From Paenibacillus zanthoxyli JH29 (lineage in GTDB: Bacteria; Bacillota; Bacilli; Paenibacillales; Paenibacillaceae), in contig NZ_ASSD01000311.1 of the NCBI RefSeq assembly GCF_000520715.1, positions 1 to 32,265 of the forward strand: a stretch of DNA of 32,265 bases, given 5' to 3'. Below, piece by piece: positions 23,386 through 30,706 of this stretch; position 1 is the first letter of the stretch; every line of letters starts with the position of its first letter. A program made the translations under genes and the position numbers. The notes below the pieces were generated by a model, which saw nothing but the letters and a program-made list of their open reading frames with translations, did no database searches and was not told the origin of the DNA.

Positions 23386-23688
23386 AAAAAACACCCGTCC
23401 CGCATAGGGACGAGCGTCTGCACCCGTGGTTCCACCCAAATTCAATTCCGCAAGCGGAATCCTTGTTCAGCATGGGAATAACGGCCATGAACCGGCGGTT
23501 CTTACTGTTTCTTATGCGGAAGAGACAACCCGGATCAGCCGGGGCGCTTCGCCAAGAAAGTTCATAACCGCAGCTACAAAGGGGTAAACCGAACACCGGA
23601 TTCCGAAGGAAATTGCAGCGATCTTTCCTCTCTCTGGACGGACCTGGAAGTCGATTCATGTCTTTGTCAATGCTGTTCGCGTGAATAA
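23386..23688 (-). promoter_or_regulatory. T-box riboswitch leader of thrS
   Basis: The minus strand carries the T-box motif GGGTGGAACCACGG (23424-23437) followed by a terminator: ACGCTCGTCCC pairs with GGGACGGGTGT (23391-23417) and TTTTTT. An AGAGAGGA-type sequence sits in the stem I region about 250 nt upstream. T-box RNAs sense uncharged tRNA; gene context predicts tRNA-Thr. An ACC at 23583-23585 is a possible specifier, but I could not fold stem I with certainty. Confidence 0.9.
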
Positions 23689-23694
23689 TGTGTA

Positions 23695-23724
23695 ATTATA
23701 AATCCTAACGGCCGCTCCCGTCAA
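23695..23724 (-). promoter_or_regulatory. Sigma-A promoter of the thrS leader
   Basis: On the minus strand TTGACG (23719-23724) and TATAAT (23695-23700) are 18 bp apart, placing the transcription start near 23688, about 390 nt before the thrS ATG. Confidence 0.75.
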
Positions 23725-23749
23725 GCCGCCGGGTCAACAGCAGCGCTGC

Positions 23750-23926
23750 TTAGAGCTGTTCATCATGCGGCTTTCGATCAGGCAAGCGGCCAGCGCGCTT
23801 CAGACTCTCCCGCAGCAAATACTCGATGTGTCCGTTCACACTGCGGAACTCCTCTCCCGCCCAATGCTCCAGCGCTTCATAGAGTCTGGGATCAATGCGC
23901 AGCGGAAAGTTCTTCTTGGCCGCCAT
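23750..23926 (-). CDS. 58-residue ribbon-helix-helix (Arc/HicB-like) protein
   Basis: The product begins [20 protein letters not shown], where a short basic strand (NFPLRI) is followed by two helices joined by [13 protein letters not shown]; this is the Arc/MetJ ribbon-helix-helix plan. The tail is polar. It starts 12 bp after the stop of the SPFH gene and so is almost surely cotranscribed and coexpressed with it. Similar short RHH proteins are often annotated as HicB-type antitoxins, but no toxin gene is present here. It could autoregulate the operon or act through the SPFH protein; both are inference. Confidence 0.75.
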   Translation of the reverse strand: MAAKKNFPLRIDPRLYEALEHWAGEEFRSVNGHIEYLLRESLKRAGRLPDRKPHDEQL

Positions 23927-23938
23927 GATGGGACCGCC

Positions 23939-24781
23939 TTAATACAACGAGCCGGCGTTAATAACCGGGTTCGCTCCGCGCTCGGATACAATGGCTACCA
24001 TCAGATTGTTGATCATAGCCGCTTTCCGTTCTTCGTCCAGATCTACAACACCGTTTTCCTTCAGCTGTTTGATCGCCATATCCACCATGCCGACCGCACC
24101 CTCCACAATGATCTGCCGCGCCGATAGAATGGCCGAAGCCTGCTGGCGCTGAAGCATGGTGCTGGCGATTTCAGTGGAATACGCAAGATGCGTCAGGCGC
24201 GCCTCCAGTACTTCGACCCCCGACAGGGACAGCCGGTCCTGCAGCTCCAAGGCCAGTTCCTTGGCGATTTCCTCGGCGTTGGCACGCAGAGACATGCCGC
24301 TTCCGCTGAAGCTGTCGTAAGGATATTTGCTCGCTACATGGCGAAGCGCCGTCTCACTCTGAATTTCAACAAATTCCATGTATTTATCGACATCGAACAG
24401 CGCTTTTGCCGAATTGATGACCTTAAACACGACGACAGCGGCAATCTCGATCGGGTTGCCCTCTATATCGTTTACCTTCAGCTTGACGCTGTTGAAATTG
24501 CGGACTCTAAGGGAAACCGTCTTACGCTTGCTGAGCGGAATAACAGCCCACATGCCGCTGGCCGAAATCGTCCCAACGTATCTGCCGAAAAAAGTGACCA
24601 CGACCGACTTATTGGGCTGCACCACCGTAATGCTTGTCGCGAGCACCCCCGCAGCCACGAACAAAATGACTGGTACTACATCATAGCCCCGGGCTGCTCC
24701 ATAAACCCCACCGCCCAAGCAGATGACAATCATGGCGATAATCCAGAAGCCGTTAATGGGACGAAGCATTTTTTCTTGCAT
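23939..24781 (-). CDS. SPFH/Band 7-domain membrane protein
   Basis: 280 residues. Two hydrophobic segments at about 12-30 and 35-53 (hairpin or two passes) are followed by an SPFH domain (about 54-200; [18 protein letters not shown], then [19 protein letters not shown]) and a helical region rich in Ala, Arg and Gln ([21 protein letters not shown]). SPFH proteins oligomerise on membranes and organise lipid domains; no partner NfeD-type protease gene is next to it, unlike classical flotillin operons. The start follows GGAGGTGCC. The promoter overlaps a GATATC palindrome pair, and a ribbon-helix-helix gene follows in the same operon. Confidence 0.88.
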   Translation of the reverse strand: MQEKMLRPINGFWIIAMIVICLGGGVYGAARGYDVVPVILFVAAGVLATSITVVQPNKSVVVTFFGRYVGTISASGMWAVIPLSKRKTVSLRVRNFNSVKLKVNDIEGNPIEIAAVVVFKVINSAKALFDVDKYMEFVEIQSETALRHVASKYPYDSFSGSGMSLRANAEEIAKELALELQDRLSLSGVEVLEARLTHLAYSTEIASTMLQRQQASAILSARQIIVEGAVGMVDMAIKQLKENGVVDLDEERKAAMINNLMVAIVSERGANPVINAGSLY

Positions 24782-24818
24782 AAGGCACCTCCAAAAAGGA
24801 TATGTATTTGATACTTAA

Positions 24819-24846
24819 ATGATATCACTTTTGGATATCGTTGTAA
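24819..24846 (-). promoter_or_regulatory. Promoter of the SPFH-RHH operon with overlapping GATATC repeats
   Basis: On the minus strand TTACAA (24841-24846) and TATCAT (24819-24824) are 16 bp apart. GATATC occurs twice (24821-24826 and 24834-24839), 13 bp centre to centre, overlapping the -10 and spacer. A repressor operator is plausible. Confidence 0.5.
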
Positions 24847-24973
24847 ATCTGTAATTCCAGCCAACTGAAGGTTACGAAAAAAATCACAGATGTCTGCCCG
24901 AATCTTCTTATACTATAAATTTGATACAGAACTCTTTAATAAAGCGTTTACTCGTGAGGAGGTGGATAAAGCA

Positions 24974-25153
24974 ATGAGCGTGAAGGAACAGGTGCTGGAA
25001 ACGATTAAATCCGCCGGCAAACCCGTTAGCGCGGGGGAAGTAGAGAAACTCTCCGGACTGGACCGCAAGGAAATCGACAAGGCCTTTAATGAGCTTAAAA
25101 AAGAAAAAGCGATCGTTTCCCCGGTCCGCTGCAAATGGGAAGCCGCTGAATAG
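24974..25153 (+). CDS. Small winged-helix-like protein, 59 residues
   Basis: The product (MSVKEQVLETIKSAGKPVSAGEVEKL...) reads as three helices with a helix-turn-helix (SAGEVEKLSGLDRKEIDKAFNELKKE) and a short beta wing (AIVSPVRCKWEA), the minimal winged-helix plan of small Firmicute regulators. An upstream in-frame start would add 28 unrelated residues; the ATG at 24974 is chosen because AGGAGGTGG is 8 bp before it. It is divergent from the SPFH operon, with 192 bp between the two starts. A bidirectional terminator lies about 140 bp downstream. DNA binding is likely, targets unknown. Confidence 0.75.
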   Translation: MSVKEQVLETIKSAGKPVSAGEVEKLSGLDRKEIDKAFNELKKEKAIVSPVRCKWEAAE

Positions 25154-25291
25154 GATCACGGAATCCGCCGGAAATCCATCCGGATGCCCTTTGCGATGAT
25201 ACCCCTTGGGGCGCAATTACCCGGACATACCTCGGCTCAATGGGCCGTCCCAAATGGGCAGATCCAATTGAGCGAATCCCAACAATATGCA

Positions 25292-25336
25292 AAAGAACCT
25301 TCAGAGCCACTATACAAGTGGAACTGAAGGTTCTTT
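25292..25336. terminator. Bidirectional terminator between the winged-helix gene and mqnC
   Basis: AAAGAACCTTCAG pairs perfectly with CTGAAGGTTCTTT (13 bp), with an inner CCACT/AGTGG stem. T runs are present on both strands, so it can serve both convergent genes. The 140 bp between it and the winged-helix stop hold no gene that I can see. Confidence 0.85.
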
Positions 25337-25353
25337 ATTAAAGCCGCATTCAT

Positions 25354-26490
25354 TTAGTTCTGCATCACAAAATCGCGCCGCACTCCCGAGGAAGCGTCGT
25401 TGAATACTTTCAGAATATCGTACTGCGTGTTGCGCTGCGCCGGGATTTTGCCCGCCTCGCGGATGATTTGCAGAATCGACTCGATGTTGACCTTGTACGT
25501 CGCGCCCGCCGAGGAAACAACGTTCTCCTCAATCATTGTGCTGCCGAAATCGTTGCAGCCGTATTGCAGCGACAGCTTGCCAACCTCTGGCCCCATCGTT
25601 ACCCAAGAGGATTGGAAGTTCTCGATATTATCGAGCACAAGCCGGCTGATTGCCACCGTCTTCAGGTATTCTTCCGGACTCTGGCGCTCCAGCTTCAGGT
25701 TCGTATTATCCGGCTGGAATGTCCAAGAGATAAAGGCCAGGAAGCCCTCCGAATTGTAGTTCTTCGCAATGCATTCGTCCTGAGCTTCACGGATGCGCAG
25801 AAGATGCAGTGCCCGCTCCTCCATGCTCTCCCCGAGTCCGATCACCATGGTCGCCGTCGTATTCATGCCGATTCGGTGCGCCGTCTGCATAACCTCCATC
25901 CAGTCGCGCCACGGACCCTTGAGCCGGCTGATTCTTTTCCGCGTGCGGTTGTCCAGGATTTCCGCTCCGCCTCCGGGAAGCGAATCCAGACCCGCCGCAT
26001 GAATCTCGCGCAGCGTCTCTTCCAGGGTCAGCCCGGAAATCTCCTTCATTTTCATAATCTCCGCCGGGGAGAAGGAATGCATCGTGATGCCGGGGAATCG
26101 CTCCTTGATGTTCCGCAGCAGATTCGTATAATAACTGAACGGCAGATCGGGATTTGTGCCTCCTTGCATCAGGATCTCCGTTCCGTCCACGGCGATTGTC
26201 TCTCTGATTTTTTCAAATATCGTGTCATCCGGCAGGACGTAGCCTTCCTCAGAGCCGGGTCTGCGGTAAAAAGCGCAAAATCGGCAGTACACATCACATA
26301 CATTCGTATAGTTTATATTGCGGCCGATAACGAAAGTCGTCACCGGCTCGGGATGCCATCTTTTCATTATGATATCCGCCGCAGCGCCCATTTTCTCAAT
26401 CTCGTTGCTCTCAAACAGTCTGACCGTATCTTCAACGCCAAGGCGTTCGCCCTGCAGCGCTTTATTCAAAATTTGATCGATCGCGCCCAT
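25354..26490 (-). CDS. mqnC: Dehypoxanthine futalosine cyclase (radical SAM)
   Basis: 378 residues. It cyclises dehypoxanthine futalosine in the futalosine route to menaquinone. The radical SAM cluster motif CxxxCxxC is C65-C69-C72 (NVCDVYCRFC). MqnC-type segments include GGTNPDLPFSYYTNLLRNIK, MHSFSPAEI, DSLPGGGAEIL, SWTFQPDNTNL and YGCNDFGSTMIEENVVSSAG. An upstream in-frame start would add 19 residues unlike the family; the ATG at 26490 follows AAGGAGGG and is preferred. No other mqn gene is adjacent. It points to menaquinone synthesis through futalosine in this organism rather than the Men pathway. Confidence 0.95.
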   Translation of the reverse strand: MGAIDQILNKALQGERLGVEDTVRLFESNEIEKMGAAADIIMKRWHPEPVTTFVIGRNINYTNVCDVYCRFCAFYRRPGSEEGYVLPDDTIFEKIRETIAVDGTEILMQGGTNPDLPFSYYTNLLRNIKERFPGITMHSFSPAEIMKMKEISGLTLEETLREIHAAGLDSLPGGGAEILDNRTRKRISRLKGPWRDWMEVMQTAHRIGMNTTATMVIGLGESMEERALHLLRIREAQDECIAKNYNSEGFLAFISWTFQPDNTNLKLERQSPEEYLKTVAISRLVLDNIENFQSSWVTMGPEVGKLSLQYGCNDFGSTMIEENVVSSAGATYKVNIESILQIIREAGKIPAQRNTQYDILKVFNDASSGVRRDFVMQN

Positions 26491-26585
26491 CGTTTGCGCC
26501 CTCCTTTTACAACCATCCTTAATGAATCCATAAAATTTGTATGACAAAGGAATATGTCCGTTAACTCATCGTATCATAATCCGCT

Positions 26586-26605
26586 GCGGTTAAAAACCGC
26601 TTTTT
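26586..26605 (+). terminator. Plus-oriented hairpin upstream of mqnC
   Basis: GCGGTT-AAA-AACCGC is followed by TTTTT on the plus strand. No plus-strand gene precedes it, so it may stop antisense or read-through transcription, or be fortuitous. Confidence 0.4.
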
Positions 26606-26630
26606 CGCCCTATACCCTGTAAAAGGCACA

Positions 26631-26650
26631 AAAAACCCGCAAAGCGGGTT
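26631..26650 (-). terminator. Second (distal) terminator of metA-metI
   Basis: On the minus strand AACCCGC-TTT-GCGGGTT is followed by a TTTT run. It lies about 120 bp beyond the metI stop. Confidence 0.75.
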
Positions 26651-26687
26651 AAATTTGCAGCATAGTAAGGCGCATTTGCACGAATAC

Positions 26688-26724
26688 AAAAAGACGGCGC
26701 CGCCAGCGCTTGGCGCTTCCGTCT
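26688..26724 (-). terminator. First terminator of metA-metI
   Basis: On the minus strand AGACGGAAGCGCCA folds with TGGCGGCGCCGTCT, with an inner GCGC-rich stem, and is followed by TTTTT. It lies about 46 bp after the metI stop and is backed up by the second hairpin. Confidence 0.75.
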
Positions 26725-26770
26725 AGTTTAATTGACACTATGCTCTTGCTCCTGCTGCGAATCCGCCGAT

Positions 26771-27970
26771 TTAACGCACCGGCTGGCCGGCCTGGGCGCT
26801 ATCCGCCTCAAGCTCCGACCGCGCCGCTTCCAGCGCTTGCCGCAGATCGGCAATAAGATCGTCAACATGCTCGATGCCGACCGAGAAACGCAGCAGCCTG
26901 TCATCCACGCCCACCGCATCGCGGATTTCAGCGGGAATATCGGCATGTGTCTGAATTGCGGGGTAAGTCATCAGCGACTCGACTCCGCCGAGACTTTCGG
27001 CAAACGCAATCAGCTTGATGTGGCGTAAAATAGGCTCCACATATCTGGCATCCTTAACTTTGAAGGAGAAAATGCCGGTGTTGCCGCTCGATTGGCGCTG
27101 CTGAATGTCAAACCCCGGATGCCCTTGAAGACCCGGATGGAATACTTCCGCAATCGCCGGATGCTCTTTCAGAAAATGAGCGATCGCCAGGGAGTTGCTC
27201 TCATGCCGCTCCATGCGAAGCGCCAGCGTCTTCATGCCTTTCATTAGCTGGTAGCTATCGCTCGGGCTGAGAACGGCGCCGATTGAGTTATGCAGGATGG
27301 CCATCTCCTCCGACAGCTCTTTGCCCTTGGTTACAATCAGCCCAGCCAGCACATCGTTATGCCCGCCCAAATATTTGGTCGCACTGTGGATGACAATATC
27401 CGCGCCCAGCTCAAGCGGCCGTTGGAAATATGGCGTCAGCAGCGTGTTATCCACGATGGTCAGCATTTCGTAGCGGCGGGCCCAGGTACACACCGCCTCG
27501 ATATCGGTAATCATCATCAGCGGGTTGGTCGGCGTCTCGATGAAGACCGCTTTCGTGTTATCCCGGCGGGCCGATTCCAGGGCGTCAAAATCATTCGTGT
27601 CCACATAAGAAGCGGAGACGCCGAATTTGGACATAATCCGTTCCAGCATCCGGTACGTGCCGCCGTACAAATCCAGCGAGACGATCAGGTGGTCGCCCTG
27701 CCCGAACAAGGTGAAAATGGTTTGCAGCGCGGCCATGCCGGAGCTGCACGCGAATCCGGCGTCGCCGGACTCCAGTTCAGCCGCCGCTTGCTCCAGCACA
27801 GAGCGTGTCGGGTTCTTGGTCCGGATGTAATCGAAGCCTGTGCTTTGTCCAAGCCTTGGATGACGGAATGCGGTGGATTGGTATATCGGATAATTCACTG
27901 CGCCCGTCGCCGGGTCTTCCTGCGAGCCGATTTGGGCCAGCCTGCTTTCAATTCTAAGTTTGTCGTTCAT
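26771..27970 (-). CDS. metI: Cystathionine gamma-synthase / O-acetylhomoserine thiolyase
   Basis: 399 residues, a PLP enzyme of the Cys/Met metabolism family. It joins activated homoserine with cysteine (or sulfide) on the way to methionine. Landmarks are YPIYQSTAFRHP, the FDYIRTKNPTRSVLE substrate loop, SSGMAA, VDNTLLTP and the PLP lysine K199 in HSATKYLGGHNDVLAG, plus ESLGGVESL near the C-terminus. An in-frame start 13 codons upstream lacks a ribosome binding site; ATG 27970 follows GGGGGGGAA. It lies 70 bp downstream of metA on the same strand and is probably in the same SAM-controlled unit. The MetI versus MetC (lyase) choice is made from gene context. Confidence 0.92.
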   Translation of the reverse strand: MNDKLRIESRLAQIGSQEDPATGAVNYPIYQSTAFRHPRLGQSTGFDYIRTKNPTRSVLEQAAAELESGDAGFACSSGMAALQTIFTLFGQGDHLIVSLDLYGGTYRMLERIMSKFGVSASYVDTNDFDALESARRDNTKAVFIETPTNPLMMITDIEAVCTWARRYEMLTIVDNTLLTPYFQRPLELGADIVIHSATKYLGGHNDVLAGLIVTKGKELSEEMAILHNSIGAVLSPSDSYQLMKGMKTLALRMERHESNSLAIAHFLKEHPAIAEVFHPGLQGHPGFDIQQRQSSGNTGIFSFKVKDARYVEPILRHIKLIAFAESLGGVESLMTYPAIQTHADIPAEIRDAVGVDDRLLRFSVGIEHVDDLIADLRQALEAARSELEADSAQAGQPVR

Positions 27971-28040
27971 GATTGATTCCCCCCCAAAGTTAGTACCTAT
28001 TATCTTCAATATAATATGGCTTGTCTTAAAGGTACAGCAT

Positions 28041-28958
28041 TCATATTACAGGCCCGATATCGTATGGCGTTTCCTGGTAGACGTAATAGTTAAGCCAGTT
28101 GGAGAACAACAGGTTCGCGTGGGCGCGCCATACGGCGGGCGGCGTGCGCTCCGGATCATCGTTCGGGAAATAATGCTTCGGCAGCGCTACATCCATCCCT
28201 TTCGCGATATCGCGGTCGTACTCCCCTTTCAGGGAGAACGGATCATACTCGGAGTGCCCGGTCACAAAAATATGCCGCCCGTCGTGGGTAGCGACGATAT
28301 AAACGCCGGCCTCCTCCGATTCCGCCAATATTTGCAAATCCGGCGTATTCAACACATCCTCGCGGGAGATGTCCGTATGCCGGGAATGGGGCACATAGAA
28401 CAGCTCGTCGAAGCCGCGCAGCAGCTTGGTATTCGGCGCAGTGGTCCAATGCGGGAACACGCCGAAGCATTTCTCAGGCAGACCGATCTTACGGACGCCG
28501 TAATGATAGTGGAGTCCCGCCTGAGCCGCCCAACAAATATGCAACGTCGAAGTCACGTTGTCCTTGCTCCATTCGAAAATCTCTTTCAGCTCTTCCCAGT
28601 AGTTCACATCCTCAAAATCCATCTGCTCCACGGGGGCGCCCGTCACGATCAGACCGTCAAAACGGCGGTGCTTAATCTCGTCAAACGTCTTATAGAAGCT
28701 CTCCAAATGCTCCGCCGATGTGTTTTTCGAGGTATGGGAGCTTGGATGAAGCAGCGTGACATCCACCTGCAAAGGCGAGTTTCCGACCAGACGCAGCAGC
28801 TGCGTCTCGGTAGTTTCTTTAGTGGGCATCAGGTTTAAGATGGCGATCCGCAGAGGGCGGATATCCTGGTGAAAGGCCTGGCTTTCATCCATAACGAAAA
28901 TATTTTCCCCGGATAGAATCTCCTTGGCGGGTAGACTGTCAGGAATCTTGATCGGCAT
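28041..28958 (-). CDS. metA: Homoserine O-acetyltransferase, MetA type
   Basis: 305 residues. It activates the hydroxyl of homoserine, first step of methionine synthesis. Landmarks are the acyl-enzyme Cys142 ([10 protein letters not shown]), the FVTGHSEYD segment with the catalytic His and Glu, and the [17 protein letters not shown] start of the fold. Residue 111 is Glu (GAPVEQM), while E. coli MetA has Gly there; published work on this family links Glu to acetyl-CoA and Gly to succinyl-CoA, so an acetyltransferase is expected. AGAAGGAGTGAG precedes the start. A SAM-I riboswitch stands immediately upstream. Confidence 0.96.
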   Translation of the reverse strand: MPIKIPDSLPAKEILSGENIFVMDESQAFHQDIRPLRIAILNLMPTKETTETQLLRLVGNSPLQVDVTLLHPSSHTSKNTSAEHLESFYKTFDEIKHRRFDGLIVTGAPVEQMDFEDVNYWEELKEIFEWSKDNVTSTLHICWAAQAGLHYHYGVRKIGLPEKCFGVFPHWTTAPNTKLLRGFDELFYVPHSRHTDISREDVLNTPDLQILAESEEAGVYIVATHDGRHIFVTGHSEYDPFSLKGEYDRDIAKGMDVALPKHYFPNDDPERTPPAVWRAHANLLFSNWLNYYVYQETPYDIGPVI

Positions 28959-29018
28959 TGCAAGCTCACTCCTTCTATTATTGGAAACCGCAGGAAGCGG
29001 TTATATCAAGAAACAAGT

Positions 29019-29202
29019 AAAAACCCTTCCCGAAATAAACGAGAAAGGTCATAGTTATACACATATGATACTCTCTCATCTGTCAGACAACGCAACAAAA
29101 CTGCCTACATCAGGCCTGCGTCTCTGCAAGAATTAGCACCGTGCGTTTCACGCCGGTTGCCGGGTTTCATCGGGCCAGTCCCTCCACCTGCTCTTGATAA
29201 GA
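29019..29202 (-). promoter_or_regulatory. SAM-I (S-box) riboswitch of metA-metI
   Basis: The minus strand shows the S-box core: CTTATCAAGAGCAGGTGGAG, GGGACTGGCCCGATGAAACC, CGGCAACC, then GGTGCTAATTC and CAGATGAGAGAG. A terminator follows: CCTTTCTCG and CGGGAAGG pair, with TTTTT at 29019-29023. High SAM should stop transcription before metA. A further hairpin (28985-29001, AACCGC/GCGGTT) lies close to the metA ribosome binding site. Confidence 0.95.
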
Positions 29203-29235
29203 TTTGGACATATTCAATTAAAATTCTTATAAATC

Positions 29236-29265
29236 ACTTTAAATCATGAACCCGGCTTTCGTCAA
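29236..29265 (-). promoter_or_regulatory. Promoter of the metA riboswitch transcript
   Basis: On the minus strand TTGACG (29260-29265) and TAAAGT (29236-29241) are 18 bp apart and precede the S-box core by about 35 bp. The -10 is only four of six. Confidence 0.5.
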
Positions 29266-29310
29266 GTCCATACACTGTTTCTAAAGTCTTTAAGATGACA
29301 ACAATTTTTC

Positions 29311-29339
29311 TTGAAAGAGGCATTACCCGGCGTTATACT
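29311..29339 (+). promoter_or_regulatory. Sigma-A promoter of the corA leader
   Basis: TTGAAA (29311-29316) and TATACT (29334-29339) are separated by 17 bp. The predicted transcript start is near 29346, which gives corA a leader of about 318 nt. Confidence 0.7.
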
Positions 29340-29356
29340 AGACAAGTGTTTCAGAG

Positions 29357-29417
29357 ATCGCCCCACAATGTGGAGCCTTGGCTACAAAGCCTAACCAGGT
29401 ACTTTGCGGGGACCCCG
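29357..29417 (+). other. Folded element at the 5' end of the corA leader (unidentified)
   Basis: Two hairpins exclude each other: CAAAGCCT-AACC-AGG-TA-CTTTG (29385-29406), and CCT(29376-29378)/AGG(29397-29399) enclosing GGCT-ACAA-AGCC. CCCC (29361-29364) and GGGG (29408-29411) could close the element, and CGGG-GAC-CCCG forms a small stem at its end. It does not match the M-box or other riboswitch cores that I know. Confidence 0.4.
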
Positions 29418-29456
29418 AAATAATCAATTTTTATTAATAAAGAGGTGAGATGAAGA

Positions 29457-29567
29457 ATGGAAGGCGACCCGAGTACGCAGCACAGCGCTGATCAGGAACA
29501 ACCGTACAGGATGAATATCAGCTTGCCGGCGGCGGGAGCGCTTCTTCTTCATGCCTTCGGAATATAA
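29457..29567 (+). CDS. Candidate 36-residue leader peptide of corA
   Basis: The ATG at 29457 follows AGAGGTGAG with 7 bp spacing, a good ribosome binding site. The product starts MEGDPSTQ, continues with a polar stretch rich in Gln, Asp, Glu and Pro, and ends with a hydrophobic tail (LPAAGALLLHAFGI). There is no recognised domain. It lies wholly within the corA leader, ends 97 bp before the corA ATG, and its codons 21-26 form the 5' arm of a terminator, the arrangement of a regulatory leader peptide. The N-terminus resembles E. coli MgtL (MEPDPT as I remember it). That it is translated is inferred. Confidence 0.5.
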   Translation: MEGDPSTQHSADQEQPYRMNISLPAAGALLLHAFGI

Positions 29568-29606
29568 AGCGGCCCATAGTTGCGACCGCCGGTCAAGCTG
29601 ATTTTT
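29517..29606 (+). terminator. Attenuator-type terminator in the corA leader
   Basis: ATCAGCTTGCCGGCGG (29517-29532) pairs with CCGCCGGTCAAGCTGAT (29586-29602) over 16 bp, with a single bulged T (29593); TTTTT follows (29602-29606). The 53-nt loop can hold a smaller CGCTT/AAGCG stem. GCTGAT at 29487-29492 can instead pair with ATCAGC of the 5' arm, a possible antiterminator. Confidence 0.65.
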
Positions 29607-29663
29607 CCCTGTGCTTTCATAAGCATATCCCTGGGCAAGCTAGGGAGAGAAGGAGTGAATCAG

Positions 29664-30599
29664 ATGAAGATCCGGCTGGTTAATGCAGGCATTTTTACCC
29701 CTGTGGATGATATTGAACTGACTCTTAATCCTCCGGTAGAAGGGTTCTACTGGATTGACGCTGACGTGGAGGATTTGGAGATGCTGCAGCCTCTGTTCAA
29801 TCTTCACGATCTGGCTGTGGAAGACTGTCTCAGCGATGAGGAACAGCGTCCCAAAATTGAAATTTACGAGAGCCATTATTTTATTGTGGTAAACAGCATC
29901 CGTTTTGACGACGAGGAAATTTTCCTGCGTGCTCTTAATATTTTTCTTGGGCGGCACTTTATCATTACCGTCACGAAGCAGAAGATTAACGAATTGCGCG
30001 TACTGAAGCCCATTTTGTGGGAGCAGGAGGTCGGTGAGCCCGACCGGTTCCTCTATCTGCTGATCGACCTTGTTGTGGACAATTATTTCGCCGTCGGCGA
30101 CCGGATCGAGGTGCGGATCGAGAAGCTGGAAGAGGATATTCTGATGCATACCAAGAAATCGCACTTAAGTGAAATTATCGGTCTGCGAAGCGAAATTCTG
30201 TGGCTGAAGAAAATGCTCGGTCCGCAGAAGGAAGTCATCAACACTCTCAACAAAAAGGATCTGCGGCTGATTGACGATCAACTGCAGAAATATTTCAGCG
30301 ACATCTACGAGAACGCGGTCAAAATCTCTGAGACATTCGAGACGTACCGCGATCTGATGGGCAACTTGCGAGAAGCTTATCAGTCCAGTATCGCGAACCG
30401 CGCCAATGAAATCATGCGGGTGTTTACAGCGATTACGACCATATTCATGCCGCTAACCGTGATTACCGGCATATACGGAATGAACTTTGATAACATTCCC
30501 GAAACGCACACGACATACGGCTATTATGGCGTCATTGGCGTCATGGTGACGTTGGGCTGCGGCATGCTGTATCTATTTCGCAAAAAAGATTGGCTATGA
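29664..30599 (+). CDS. corA: CorA-family magnesium/divalent cation channel
   Basis: 311 residues. A large cytoplasmic N-terminal domain (1-245) with a long stalk helix is followed by two membrane helices (about 253-270 and 286-305) joined by the selectivity motif GMN (272-274, GIYGMNFDN). The protein ends with positively charged FRKKDWL, as usual in the family. CorA pentamers let Mg2+ (also Co2+, Ni2+) into the cell and gate by Mg2+ binding between N-terminal domains. ATG 29664 follows AAGGAGTGA; a TTG 28 codons upstream lies inside the terminator stem and has no family support. A hairpin terminator follows the gene. Its leader has attenuator features, so expression is probably controlled at transcript elongation. 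Confidence 0.95.
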   Translation: MKIRLVNAGIFTPVDDIELTLNPPVEGFYWIDADVEDLEMLQPLFNLHDLAVEDCLSDEEQRPKIEIYESHYFIVVNSIRFDDEEIFLRALNIFLGRHFIITVTKQKINELRVLKPILWEQEVGEPDRFLYLLIDLVVDNYFAVGDRIEVRIEKLEEDILMHTKKSHLSEIIGLRSEILWLKKMLGPQKEVINTLNKKDLRLIDDQLQKYFSDIYENAVKISETFETYRDLMGNLREAYQSSIANRANEIMRVFTAITTIFMPLTVITGIYGMNFDNIPETHTTYGYYGVIGVMVTLGCGMLYLFRKKDWL

Positions 30600-30623
30600 C
30601 AGCAGACCAAGCTTCCCATAGAC

Positions 30624-30675
30624 GAAGGTCTCCTTACGCGCAGGCTACTGCGCAAGGGAGACCTTCATTTATTTT
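30624..30675 (+). terminator. Intrinsic terminator of corA
   Basis: GAAGGTCTCCTT pairs with AAGGGAGACCTTC around an inner GCGCAG/CTGCGC stem; ATTTATTTT follows. It lies 25 bp after the corA stop. Confidence 0.85.
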
Positions 30676-30706
30676 GCAGCGCTTTATTATTGCTTCTGCG
30701 AATGTT

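Noticed and set aside
23750-23926. Antitoxin of a toxin-antitoxin pair
   Set aside because: The ribbon-helix-helix protein resembles HicB-type annotations, but its partner is an SPFH membrane protein and no toxin-sized gene is next to it.
25468-26544. Long plus-strand open frame opposite mqnC
   Set aside because: Shadow of the radical SAM gene, without ribosome binding site or protein family.
28985-29001. Hairpin AACCGC/GCGGTT as a second terminator of the metA leader
   Set aside because: No T run follows on the minus strand; it more likely affects the nearby ribosome binding site or has no role.
29346-29660. M-box (ykoK) Mg2+ riboswitch before corA
   Set aside because: Expected by function, but none of the conserved M-box core segments are present in the leader.
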